Shown one piece after another: positions 24,471-35,420 of a stretch of 64,000 bases of DNA (position 1 is its first letter; each line of letters starts with the position of its first letter). This DNA comes from Monocercomonoides exilis. Taxonomy: Eukaryota; Preaxostyla; Oxymonadida; Polymastigidae. The DNA is taken from contig LSRY02000020.1 of NCBI GenBank assembly GCA_001643675.2, forward strand, positions 315,001 through 379,000, read 5' to 3'. Below the pieces are notes generated by a model. That model worked only from the letters and a program-made list of their open reading frames with translations. It was not told the origin of the DNA and did no database searches. The translations under genes were made by a program, and so were the position numbers.

Positions 24471-24714
24471 TATTTTTCTGAATCAAATCAAAAGCATAAA
24501 TCAGAATTGGTCCATTTTTTTCCGGTTAATTTTTTTTTTAATTATTTTGGATCATTGAAAAATTAAATTGTGAAATATCACACTTTTTCATTGATTTAAT
24601 AGATCCGAAAAAATAAAAACTGTTTTGTACAATTTTTTTCAATTGATTATATTCCCACTTTTGAAAATTCTCATTTTTCAAATTTTCAGATTGTTCATTT
24701 ATTTTAATAAAAAT

Positions 24715-26308
24715 GGTTCGTTAAATAGGAAAGCACAGATTTGAAACATTTTCTGAATTTTTTATTACTTTAGGAGTAAAAGATGATTATGCATTTCGCG
24801 ATTTAAAGGAGTTAGGATCAATAAGTGAAGAAATTATATGCCAACAGTACAAATGAAAAATTATAAAAAAAAGGAGGAAAGCGAAGAATAATTATTCACA
24901 TAGATGTCTGAAAAAACAAAAAAAGTGAAATTGGAATAAAAATTCAACCTTAGAAAAAATAAGCTCAGTTCTTTTAATATTATGTGTCTTATCTACCATT
25001 TTTGGTATAGGCACTCTGTGGAAGAAACAGTTAAAGAAACAAACACTTCAATATTTTCTGTGTTGAAATTCAACGAACTGACGAGAAGAATTTGAATATT
25101 TATTGAAATGAATCGAAATGAAAAATTTGGTATTGATAGAAACTTGGAACTTGACGAAACATGAATAACATAAAGCAAGAACGGAATTGGAAGAATTAGA
25201 GAGCAACAAAGGATCTTGGGAATCGTTGAAAGAAAAGAAAAAGAAAAGGAACAAAAAATGAAAGTTGAATTTATTCCGGATGGAACAGAAGAAACCATAG
25301 TTTAATGTGTGAAAAAGCATGTGAATAAAACATCGAAATTAAAATCTGATAAATGGTCAGCATATAGCGGAATAGAAAAAGATGGATATAAACTCATAAG
25401 TGTCAACAGCTCTTCGTGATTTAAAGATGAACACGATCACACAATACACACTCAAACAATTGAGTGTATGTTATCACATTTGAAAGAAAATTTACCAAAA
25501 ATGGGAAGATCATTTACAAAAAAAAAGGAATATATATATGAATTCATATATTGATTCAATATTCACAAAAGTCAACAAAAATTACAAGCGATTTATCAAC
25601 AGTGAATGTCAAAGAACTGAATATATTTTTGAAGACTTTCGAAGATTGTGAATAAGAGATTAAAACATTTCAAAAAGAAGAAAAGAAGAAGATGAATGAA
25701 TTATACGAGATGAAAAAAATGGAAGAAGAAAAATCAAATCAAGAATGTGTTTTATATGATAAGGATGATCTTGATAAATTACCAAAAAAAACAAAGAGAA
25801 ACAGAATCAATGAAAAAGAAACAGAAGAAACAATGAAACTGATGACAATCATGAACAAAGTTCCATTAATGAAAATGATGCGGAGGATACAGCAATTTCA
25901 GGCAATTCCTTTGGTGATGATTGTTCGTCCAACAATCTTAGCTATTTATCTTTCGCTTATGATGTTCACAACTCATCTGAAAAGAAAAGGAATGACCAGA
26001 ATGATAACCTGCATGAACCCAATGGACATCTAGATTTCCGAAATAATGAAAATGAACATGTTGAAGAAGATTCACATAAAAAGTTTGTAGGAAAGTCCAA
26101 TCATCAAAATGCAGAAGAAGCATCCAAAGATCAAATGATGAAAAGGAAAGAAATGAAAGAACAAGCACAAACAACAAAGTGGAACGTGTATTATTCTTTG
26201 AAAACGATACATATTCAAACTGAAGGATCTGAATCATATATAGAATGGACGCAATATTATGCACAACAACGTCAAAAAGCTGTAGAAAAGAAGTTTTTGA
26301 ATATTTGA
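24715..26308 (+). pseudogene. Merlin/ISXO2-like transposase relic M3
   Basis: Starts near an ATG with an N-terminal segment (ITLGVKDDYAFRDLKELGSI). The catalytic core lies in a single continuous frame: RNLELDET, SKNGIGRIREQQRILGIVER, KSDKWSAYSGIEKDGYKLIS and HTIHTQTIECMLSHLKENLP. These are the three acidic motifs of the IS1595/ISXO2 group in the correct order. Four stops (TGA, TAA, TAA, TGA) lie within about 300 bp of that frame without any indel. A long hydrophilic tail follows in two frames that one shift near 25,810 would join, ending KWNVYYSLKTIHIQTEGSES ... KKFLNI then TGA. The tail is open for over 450 bp. Confidence 0.8.
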
Positions 26309-26661
26309 AGCAAACAAAACAATCCTCTCAATTGAAGCTTCTCAAGAGCGGAATGAAGAATTAAAATAATTAGTTCATCAAATAAGCCAATAACTCTTCC
26401 GTAACAGAACCCGCAAAAGTTGAAAAAATCATCAACAACCACAACTTGCAACTTTTATTTTCACTTCGCCATATTTATATATTTTTCAATTCCCTGAAGA
26501 TCAAATTAAATCAACATCCATTTCTATATTTGAATATATTAATAATAATGATGAAGGGGTTCTTTTTAATAAACATAAATCAATGAGAGATTCATATTAA
26601 AAGTCGATTTACCTGAAGAAGTTGGTCATTGCTCATAGAAAAAGAACTATCCAAGTTTGCA
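26309..26661. other. AT-rich boundary before the first G+C-richer island
   Basis: No gene seen. Base composition changes visibly around 26.6 kb. Confidence 0.5.
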
Positions 26662-27156
26662 TCAATGCTGTTTGCTAAACGTGGAAGAATAAACATAAGA
26701 TGGCAGCATTTCGCTGGAAGAGAAAGAAGTGAAAAGAGGCTTTTCTGGATCTCTCTCCAAAATGTGAGCAACGAAACAGAGGAGTCTCAGAGACAGTGCA
26801 AACAAAGGAGGCAAATATGCAAATGCAGACAGCACATTCATCATTTTCAATCCAACACACGTCTCTTCAAAGCAAAACTGCGAGCTGCCTCCGTTTCCTG
26901 CTTCGCTGACAGCCAGCTTTGTGACAACGTCTGTGTGCTGCGACATTCCCAGTGTGGAGCTGCTGAGGACGCTATTTTCGAGCGATGTGAGGAAGTCGAA
27001 GGAGGCTGCCCAAAGTGACACGTTCTGTTGCAGAGTTAGCGTGCCTGCCAGGTTAAATGGACAGGAGCTTGTGAAAGTGATGTGGGAAGAAGAAAGAGGC
27101 GGATTGAAAAGCTTTTGGACAACTTGGACAAGTGAAGATGCCCCCTCAGAATACAA
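26662..27156 (-). pseudogene. Open frame in G+C-richer island, unrecognised
   Basis: A 164-codon minus-strand frame with ordinary composition (VQKLFNPPLSSSHITFTSSC, LSSSTLGMSQHTDVVTKLAV, FAYLPPLFALSLRLLCFVAH). The opposite strand is also open for 129 codons, so strand choice is uncertain. I favour minus because neighbouring minus frames are hydrophobic/helical and seem to form a series. No family recognised. Confidence 0.35.
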
Positions 27157-27381
27157 CTCACTGAATGGATTAAGGGAAGTGTTGTTTAATTTATGAGTTT
27201 GAGTTGTGAATTTATTAGAAGGATAATCATCATTTTCATAATCGATTGTGGAATCATTCGAATTTTCTCTTTCACCTCATCTTCTTGAGTTAATTTTTAT
27301 TGCAGACAGAACAAGGGACACAGCATCCTTAAGAGGAGCAAGAGAACTTGAAGATGTAGATCTCTTCGAATTTCTAACTGC

Positions 27382-28260
27382 TTAAAGAGAAGAAAACGAA
27401 AGCGTTTGGTTGTTGTGCTTATCTGATTGCCCAGAAGTAGTTTCACTCGAAATCTGCTGACTTGGTGAAAAAGCGTGTTCAGATGATTTTGTTATGAGCA
27501 CTTTGTGAACAATACTCAATGCGCTATCATCACTACGGAAACCATGTGAATCCATTTTTCTTGAAGGGGACTGTGAAAGCAGGCTGAAATCGACAGAAGC
27601 TATTCGAGTGAGCAGATGAATACAGAGGACAACAATGCCATCTGCACGATAAACGAAGGAAGGAAGGATGAATAATGCAAGAGAAGCAGAAAGGGATAGA
27701 GAGGAGGAAGAAAAAGATGCATTCTTTTCTTTTGAGTGTGAGTTTGGAATTGATTGAGATGTGCTTGAAGCGGATTGTGAAGAATTATTGGAAGCATCAA
27801 TCTGTTTATCACTTGAAGATTCATTTGCCTCATGTGGTTCTTGCTCTTCATTGGCAGTTAATTGATTTTCTGATTTTTTCCACATTTTGTCTTCTTTTCC
27901 TTTGACTTCAGCTTCATTTTCTTTTTCTTCTTCTTCGCTTCCATCATCCAACTCATCATCTGTATCTTCATCGTCTTTATTCTTCTTTCCTCAGAGAAAC
28001 AAAAACATTCCTTCAACGGCTGATGAAAACTTAGCTGCTTTGTTTGCCACTGCCGATAACGCATCAGTTGCCAAATCAGCAATCCCCCCAATCATATTCT
28101 GCATTGCAAGAACAAGTTGCTTTCCTGTCGATCCTTTATCCGTCTCTTCTTCTTCCTCTTCCTCTTCAGCCTCATCGTCGCTGTCATCATCCAGCTGATT
28201 CAGTCTGTCTCGCTCTTCCATCACAGCCCTTTTCCTCATTCTGAGTTCTTGCTCAACCAA
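27382..28260 (-). pseudogene. Acidic then Ser-rich reading frame with one in-frame TGA
   Basis: One frame runs through the whole stretch. It starts with a charged segment (VEQELRMRKRAVMEERDRLN), an Asp/Glu block, a small-residue helix (GGIADLATDALSAVANKAAK), then a TGA where CGA would give FLFL-R-GKKNKDDEDTDDE. Beyond it the frame stays open through Glu/Lys-rich and Ser-rich parts, a hydrophobic segment (VYRADGIVVLCIHLLTRIAS) and a Ser/Gln tail. Low-complexity acidic and Ser-rich stretches could arise by chance in purine-biased DNA, but frame continuity across 290 codons with a single stop favours a recently inactivated gene or exon. Function unknown. Confidence 0.45.
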
Positions 28261-28696
28261 CTACCAATGGAACATCTTCATGACAACAGGGTTTGCAGTA
28301 GGCGACTGAGCAGGTGTTGCGCGGAACAAATTGAGGAGAGAAAGTGAAAACGAGAGAAGAGTGATAAACAAATAGGCAGAACGCACTTGCATGTCGATTG
28401 TAGAGAATGCAGTGAGAAGATCAGAAATTATCTAATGGAGCGGATTGAACAGAACAGAATTAAAACAGGACAAAGAAAATAAGAAGTTCAGCGTGGGAGT
28501 TAACAGCTCTCCAGTCCGGTTGATATAAGAGAACGATGACGATTGTGATGTCAAAGTTAAATGCTGAACAGATAAACTGGGTTAAACAGACACGAGAAAT
28601 GTTTGAAGAGATCAATTCGCATTTGAAGCCTGCGAGGCACCAATTGACATAAACGAAGACACAGATGATGGCACGATGATGTCTTGAGATTGGATG

Positions 28697-30863
28697 CTAA
28701 TCAATGGACGTGCAATTTTCTTGTTTCACATCTGATTTTCTGTTAGCTCTGTCGGCTTTGCTGGCTTTTCTTTCAAAGTGCTTTGAATAGACATCGAATC
28801 CATTCATGCTCAAATAGATTTCATTTAATGTTTGCATTCCTCCAGATACAAATTGTCCCAGTGTGCAATTCGTCCTCTGAGAGTGAGGATCATCTGCAGC
28901 GAGGAGAACAACAAGAGTAAAGTGAGTGTTGGTGGAGTAAAAGCAGATGGCACAGTGTTTGAAGAGCAAACTCAATGCAGAACGAGTGGAGATCTTTGTG
29001 AGGAAGCGTAGAGAATAAGAGAGTATAGCAGCATCGCACAAAGGAAGAGCCGAACATTAGAAGAAGCAGAGAAGAAGCAGAGGATGAGGAAGGTGGCTCA
29101 AGTGAAGGCAGATCCGAGAGGAAAGAGAGGGAAAATGGAGAAGCCTTTTTGGCTGTCTCTGACACAGGTGGTGGCAAGCAATGAAAAAGCTGGAGTTGCT
29201 TACGAATTTAGCTGATAAGTATTCTCTTTATGTGAGTTTTCTTCGTTTTCCTCTTTCTTTTTCTCCTTCACCACGCACAGCAGTTGTTCTGCAAACACAA
29301 AGATATGAATGCAATCAATTGAATTGTCCATAAAAAGGAGTGTGAGAGTCGTATCAACTGCTCTTGTGTACTCAGCAGCAGTCAAAAGTGTCGTGAGGAT
29401 GCAAAGAGAGGCAGACACAAGCGGAATGAGCTGCGAAGACGGAGATGAATCAAAGAAAAACGAGGAGTCGAGTTCGTGTGTTTCATGTGATTGGGCTTGG
29501 AAGGACGAAATCATTGCGCACGAAGTAGTTCTGGATGGAGCCTCGTTTTGAAAAGCTGCAAAATGAAGGCAAACAATTGGAAGGACAGCACGAACAAGGC
29601 GATCGTTGAGAAAGACAGAGCTGAAAAGAAAGCTTCTTTGAGCAGTGCGTGAACGAATGAAAAGATTGGTTTGAACTTGGGAAGATAAATCAGTGATGAA
29701 AGGAGGAGGAGAAGGAGGAGAAGGAGGAGGAGGTGAAATGACTGCATAACCATTAATAAGGGGAAATGTTGATTGTGCAGTTAGAATCGATGAAGAAGAA
29801 AATGATTATGATGAAAAGTGTGGAAAAGGGGGCTGTTGAACAGGTCCAGATGAGTTTGATGTTGATGAATAGGAGCGCTGGCTTGATGACACTTTGGAAA
29901 GTGAAGCAGACGGAGACTGTCACGCGTCTTCAACTTTGGATCCATTCGATTGTTCCCTGATTGCATTGTAGTTGTTAGTATGCGATGAAAGAAACTCTGA
30001 ATTTTGTGGTGTCAAGCCATTTGATTTATCTCTCTGATATTTCATCAGAGCATTCAGCAGCTCGCAAATTATGGAACATGCATCTGTGATGATTGGAGTG
30101 GTGAGAGCATAAAGAATGCAGTCCTTTTCAGTATGACTAGTTTCAGTATTCGCACTCGACGAGGCTCCGCTGAAGGTTTTGTTGATCATCTTCTTGCTTT
30201 GCCTGTCCGTTTGTGTAGCCTTGAGTAAATACAGAAGTCTTTACTCCAAATTGGAGTCGAGGAAGTTTGAAGCAATTGTGGGGACGGAGAAAAGCGATGA
30301 GGCAATTGCGAGCATCACCGATGCGATTGGAAGGAGGAGAATTCAATAGCAATGGGTAAGGTCATACGGAGAATGCAAAGGAAAGAGCTCGATGAGCTGC
30401 AAGACAGAAACATGGCTGATGGAGCAGCAGTTTTCGAGCATCTCAGACAAGTGGTGAAGAATAAGTGATGTTGGGTAGAACATAGCAGGCTGAATTGTCT
30501 TGTTGTTTGCACGAGAAGAACAAGAAGCTGAAGATGAATGCATAATTGAAGATTAAAGCGAAGCAAACGGAATAAATTCTTCATCTGACATATAAAATCC
30601 TTCTGTTTGGTTCATAAGCACAACTATATGCAAGAACGAAGGTCACTTAATCAAGTGAGAGATGAACAACATTGCAACCAGATTTTCCTCGCTGGTGTGG
30701 ACAGCAATAGATAAGTGGTAGTTCGGATCTCCTGTGGAGTTGAGCGTGCTGCTCTGTCGCAGCGCATCCGAGGCATTTTTTTTTGAAGAAGCGCAGAAAG
30801 CTCACCAGATCGCTCTTTCTGCATCTGAATACTCTGTTTATTGGGTTCGGATGATTGCAGCAA
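28697..30863 (-). pseudogene. Broken helical (HEAT/ARM-like?) reading frames
   Basis: A succession of minus-strand frames, each 60-115 codons, with the look of alpha-helical protein. In 5' to 3' order: SLILHHLSEMLENCCSISHV and QLIELFPLHSPYDLTHCY, TTPIITDACSIICELLNALM, VSASLCILTTLLTAAEYTRA and DCIHIFVFAEQLLCVV, then RSALSLLFKHCAICFY and GGMQTLNEIYLSMNGFDVYS. Regular Leu-rich helices suggest a HEAT/armadillo-type scaffold, but this rests on composition only. Frame changes are frequent. Some could be introns, but no consistent GTTTGT...AG boundaries were found, so decay is the simpler reading. Neighbouring minus frames down to 26.7 kb may belong to the same gene. Confidence 0.4.
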
Positions 30864-31074
30864 GCTTGAAGAATTTGAGGAATCAGAAGAACTTGTTAAA
30901 TCATATGCAGAAGAAGATCAGTTGATTGAAGTGTCAGTTGGAATGGGATACTCTTTTGGTGTTGTCACTTTTGCTTTATTTGCTTTGCTGGTAACTGACG
31001 CTGATTGTCGAAGATTGTTTGCTTCGAAAGAAAGAACAATCGGGGCTTCTTCTTCATATTTTGCAGCATATTGA

Positions 31075-31500
31075 TCAAGAAATTAATACAAAATTTAAAT
31101 TTATTATGTTTGTTTTTAACAGTGTTCATTTTTTTCCAAAATCAATAAAAATTCATTAAATACAAAAAAACAGAAAGAAAATTGACAAACTGATGAAGAT
31201 AAATCGAGAGTTGTTCTGTTTTTCAAAAAGCAAAACAAACTGAAAAATATCGGAAAATTAAATATGTTTTATGGTTTAGATTAAAATATAGAAGAAAATA
31301 ATTATATTATAATGGGATATGTGATCAATACTAAAAAAACAAAAAAATAAAGTGAAACAATTTTTATTATTCCGATCGATTTAGGCAATAAAAAATTATG
31401 ATATTTCACAATTTTGAATTCAAGATTTCCAAAACAAAGCAGAAAAAAATGTACAATTCAGACCTATGCCCATTCCTTTATCGTTTGGACAGACTTCCAC
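31075..31500. other. AT-rich gap and diverged edge of arm A
   Basis: AT-rich without genes until about 31,455. The last 45 bp (CATTCCTTTATCGTTTGGAC ...) resemble, with many differences, the bases just beyond the other arm. Confidence 0.5.
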
Positions 31501-33270
31501 TGTCTTCTCAAAATATACTCCTCCTCTGTACCGAGACTCTTGTCTGACGTGTTGAATGAACACGCTTCCCCGCCTTCTGCACCTATGCCTCCATTTACTT
31601 ACCGAGCCATATCAGCTGTTTATCCGCATCAGGCGCCCCATCAAACACACACTCAAACGCATGCACTGACAGTGTCGCTGAACAATTGCTCAGAATCTCC
31701 TTCGCTTTTCCTACTTCTGCTCCTTCTCTGCTCTGCCGTGAAGCTTCAATTCCCTTCTCCGTTGTGAACTTCACCTTCACTGAATCATCCATGTGCAATA
31801 CCTAACGACGCTGTAACTCCACAGCACAGTAGTCGCTGCTTCATCAAAGTGTGCGCATTAGCAAGGCGGATCAACTCATCCTGGCTGATAATGATACCAC
31901 ACACAAACTCGTTCTCCTCTGCTTTGTGCTCGAACCATTCAACAAGAACGAAAAACATAACCGCCAAATCTTCCACAATCGCGTGTTTCATCCCTGCTTC
32001 ACTCTTAGTCGCATGCTACATGAGGATCTCGCACGGCTCTAAAGTTAGATTCATCTTCGACTTTGTTTCTCAACAGGATCTCCACCATTTCACCTGCATC
32101 TTAGCACAACTTCTGTGCAGCGGTATGTTCAGCTCACCCAGCACGTCCAAAGTCTGCTCATCTGCAATGCGCACACGCATCATTCGCTGATTGCCTTTTT
32201 GGTTCAATGCACTACTCATCGGCCCTCAACCAGATAGAACAACCAATGCACTCCGCTCTTCTATCTGCACTCAATTTTCCCTCCCTCTTCCTCCCTCTTC
32301 CTCCCTCTTCCTCCCTCTTCCTCCCTCTTCCTCCCTCTTCCTCCTCTTCTTCTTATCACTCCGCATAAATCGAACGACTTTTTCCCACTTATCACTTCAT
32401 CGGATTTATCTTTTTCCTCAATTATTGTCAAATGATCAACTTATATTTCCACCTGTTCCTCAAACTTCCTCCTCTTCCATCTGAAGTTATTCCCAAAGAT
32501 CCATCTGCTGCTTCTTCAACTGCTCTCCTGTTCTCCTGTTGGATGCCATCGGATGGAAAAAAACTGCACTCTTCTGGTTCCACAGAATGCTGCTTGTCTG
32601 CGCCCACCTCAGTCTCTGCCTTCACAAACCTTAGCCCACTCAGCCCAAGCACATCCACAACCATCGGAGTCATCGCTTCTTCCAGCATCACCTGAATCTC
32701 TTCGATTCTCTCCACATGCTCTCTGTGCGCTGTCGGATACCCGCCTTTCTCCTCATTCCCATCACCTCCATCTCTCCCTCCATCTTCTTCTCCCTTTTCT
32801 TTTCCCTTTTCTTCTCCCTCTTTGCATCCCCTTTCTCCTTCCTCTGCCTCTTCTCGCTCCTCCAGCACCGCCAGCGCAATCGCTGCTGGTGGCAGAACTA
32901 CATCCTCCATCCACAGCATCGCCGCCTCAATTTCCTTCTCCGCTCCCTCCTCTGTCCTTCACACACTGCTATCCCTCGACACATCACTTCATCATCCAGC
33001 TTCACTTCCAAAGATTACAACTGAGACGATAACGATATCAACATTGAAGGGTCAAACAGATCGTAGATCGACTGGAACGCATTCGCATCAGCTGAAGAAA
33101 AGAACAGCTTGCTCCACGACTTCGTGCCCACAGATGCTGCAAGCGATGGAAGCGGGTCCATTAGCCGAACCGAAAGCATCACCAAAAGCTTCACATCGTA
33201 CACACACACAACACTTTCACACAGCACCGCCAGCCGCTCCTCGTCATAACCTCGCGGAGCTTGTCAAACC
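31501..33270 (-). pseudogene. Gene-family relic, copy A
   Basis: Same sequence as copy C in the other arm; see that entry for the reading. Minus-strand segments in order: CESVVCVYDVKLLVMLSVRL, EDVVLPPAAIALAVLEEREE, LGELNIPLHRSCAKMQVKWW, EDLAVMFFVLVEWFEHKAEE and KAKEILSNCSATLSVHAFEC. They lie in different frames. Large plus-strand frames here (Ser/Pro/Leu-rich, up to 159 codons) are antisense shadows, because the minus segments, not the plus ones, are conserved in diverged copy B. Confidence 0.6.
32281..32340 (+). repeat. 10-bp minisatellite, 6 units
   Basis: Six tandem CTCCCTCTTC units. The mirrored position in arm C (53,751-53,800) has five. This is the only length difference seen between the arms. 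Confidence 0.9.
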
Positions 33271-33342
33271 CTAAGCAACAATTTCTTTTGAGTTGAATAC
33301 ACTTCAGCCGCTTTTTAAACAACAATCCGCAGCCACCTCTGG

Positions 33343-33573
33343 ATGTCGTCCATCGATGCTTCCAACGTGTATAATGCCTCCACTACAAATTCATATGAAG
33401 AATCAATTGCAAGCGCTGATGATGAATATGAAGATGAAGAGCAAACTAGCTGCTTGTCCCATACAGATTTCTCCTCTTCTTTTCTACGCCTCAGGAATGG
33501 AGAAGTTGATCGGCGTAATGCTCAATTAGAAGAAGACGAAGAAGATGAAAACTCTGAGAGAATAGACGACTGA
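33343..33573 (+). CDS. Small acidic open frame in arm A
   Basis: 76 codons, intact in both arms and opposite in direction to the gene relic. Begins MSSIDASNVYNASTTNSYEE, contains a polar/acidic region and ends EDEEDENSERIDD. Composition is protein-like and not a simple repeat. No recognised domain. Intactness in both arms is not independent evidence, since the arms are recent duplicates. No equivalent was found in copy B. Confidence 0.3.
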   Translation: MSSIDASNVYNASTTNSYEESIASADDEYEDEEQTSCLSHTDFSSSFLRLRNGEVDRRNAQLEEDEEDENSERIDD

Positions 33574-33913
33574 TGCGCTTCCACTGCCACAAGAAATTTA
33601 ATGAGATATCTCTAAACACATCAGCCAGAAGAAACATAGGCTATTAAAACACAACATCCACATTCTTATCAGAATGGCAGCCCTGCAAAGAAAAACTGCT
33701 TTTTAACGTGTAATATGAAAAATATGAAGCGGGATATCTATCAACGACGAATGGAGATGTAATGAAAAGGAGAAGAAAACAACTCGAGCTTAGATGAAAA
33801 CAAGTTGTTTGATGCAAACTTTATGAATCTTTATTTGAGAAGAGATTGTATTTTTGAGTTTGTAATAAATAAAAATTTAATTACAAAAATAATTTATTAT
33901 TCTGCATTTCAAA

Positions 33914-34144
33914 ATGATAATATTTATTTTTGATCAATGTTTACAACTTTTCGTATATCTTTTGATTGTTACGAGTGTTGTTTTGATGTATTTTTCATGT
34001 TTGAAAATTTCTAATAAAAAATTCAATAATTCAAGCAAATCAAATATTATTTGTATTTCAGCAAAGGAAAATAATGAAAAACTTACTAAATATTTAAAAA
34101 TTCAAATGAATATTCTAACAGATAAAATGAAAATGAGGAAATAA
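33914..34144 (+). CDS. Small membrane-protein-like open frame in arm A
   Basis: 76 codons with one hydrophobic segment near the N-terminus (LFVYLLIVTSVVLMYFSCL) and a basic, polar remainder. Lies in the AT-rich part of the arm, where hydrophobic frames are common by chance. An overlapping antisense frame of similar length also exists. Weak candidate only. Confidence 0.2.
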   Translation: MIIFIFDQCLQLFVYLLIVTSVVLMYFSCLKISNKKFNNSSKSNIICISAKENNEKLTKYLKIQMNILTDKMKMRK

Positions 34145-34391
34145 AAACATTTAATTCATCTGATTCAAATAGCTGGAATGCAGTCGCTCGCGTAAGTATC
34201 TGACAAAATAAAGTCAAAAATGCATATGATATCAACAAATATGTATCCAATTTTTCAATAAAAAGCGAAATAAATAACAATAAATCACATTTTTCATACA
34301 AAAATGGGAACGGAATGATCAACATTTTTTGATCATATATGATCTTTTGTGGGACAAAATTAAAGTCGAGGAACTTTTCAAATATATTTTG

Positions 34392-34572
34392 CCATATTTT
34401 CATTCGAACTCTCAAAAATTCATCAGAGTGGGAATTATAATATTAGAGAACATTTGTTTCCACACTGGTAAATTTTTGAGAGTTGGAATGAAAATTTGAA
34501 GAAAATATTCAGTTTTCATTTTGACCTGAAAATTAAACAAAAGGAACTTTTCAAAAATATTTAGCCATATAG
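34392..34572. mobile_element. MITE family 1, truncated copy at arm A edge
   Basis: Right end intact (AAACAAAAGGAACTTTTCAA ... TTTAGCCATA), with inner inverted blocks AACTCTCAAAAATT and AATTTTTGAGAGTT. The left end is missing. In its place is another family-1 right end (GGAACTTTTCAAATATATTT) belonging to arm A. Confidence 0.65.
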
Positions 34573-34589
34573 ATAATTAACTTTCTTTT

Positions 34590-35420
34590 TTTCCAGCAAA
34601 TATTTGTTATTAGAAATTTGAAGCTTCAATATCATCACCCAACATTTCTTTTTCAAAATGTGCTTGTTTTTTTGACTTTTCCAATTTGTTTATTTTTCAC
34701 TTTTTTTTTCAGTTCACACATTTTTCAAAAAACCATGATTTCCAAAATAAATGAACTTTTGTTTTTAAATTCTTTGAAATGAAATAAAATCAAATTTATA
34801 ACAAAATGATATATCAAAGAAAAAACAAGCTAACATTTGCGCATGGTGAACTATTTTCAGATCAAAATTTTCATATGTTCTTCCATTTCGCTTCAAATTC
34901 TAATTCAATTCTTTTTTATTTCAGAATTAAATTATGAAATGCAATAAATGATACCTTGTTTTAATTTTTTAACATGCTTGAAAATTGATACAAATTCATA
35001 TTTATTCTGAAAACCGTATTTTATGCAAAAACAGTGAAATGAGAAAAAATGATCAAAAATTATATAGAAAAAGTTTTAAACAAAAAAAAAAAAATAAATT
35101 AAATTAATATGAAAGTGAAATGATGATGCAGTGGTTGAAAACGTTCGGTATGTAATATTCGCTTCATAACCAGCAAGTCTTTGATCTGGGTCCAAAAATT
35201 TCAAAAAAGAGATGATTTGTTTTTTGAGCATGAAAATTTTGACACATTCAAATACCAGAATGCAGCGAAAAATGTCAACACAAAAGTCTATTTATACATT
35301 TTTTGATTTATTTGTATTTGTTTGCCTTTTGAAAACAAAAATGAGATTCAAAGAATAAAGATTGAAATTTAACTTAGATGTCAAGAATAATAATGCACAC
35401 TTGAAATGACAACGTCTTCA
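34590..35420. repeat. Dispersed repeat R3, copy 2 (empty of the MITE)
   Basis: Diverged copy of 11,560-12,620 in the same orientation, with the conserved core at about 35,120-35,199 and an unoccupied ATGT at 34,875-34,878. Confidence 0.6.

Larger units (their letters stand above)
31501..34391 (+). repeat. Inverted-repeat arm A (2.89 kb)
   Basis: Reverse complement of 51,698-54,578. All long frames in every phase translate identically in the two arms, and mirrored coordinates sum to a constant (86,089) that changes once, by 10, at a minisatellite. The arms span both G+C-richer gene relic and AT-rich flank. The inner edge is within a family-1 MITE end. No target duplication is seen at the outer edges. 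Confidence 0.93.

Noticed and set aside
32553-33032. Ser/Pro/Leu-rich frames up to 159 codons on the plus strand of arm A (mirrored on the minus strand of arm C)
   Set aside because: They are antisense to frames whose peptides are conserved in copy B; purine-rich coding DNA gives open pyrimidine-rich complements.
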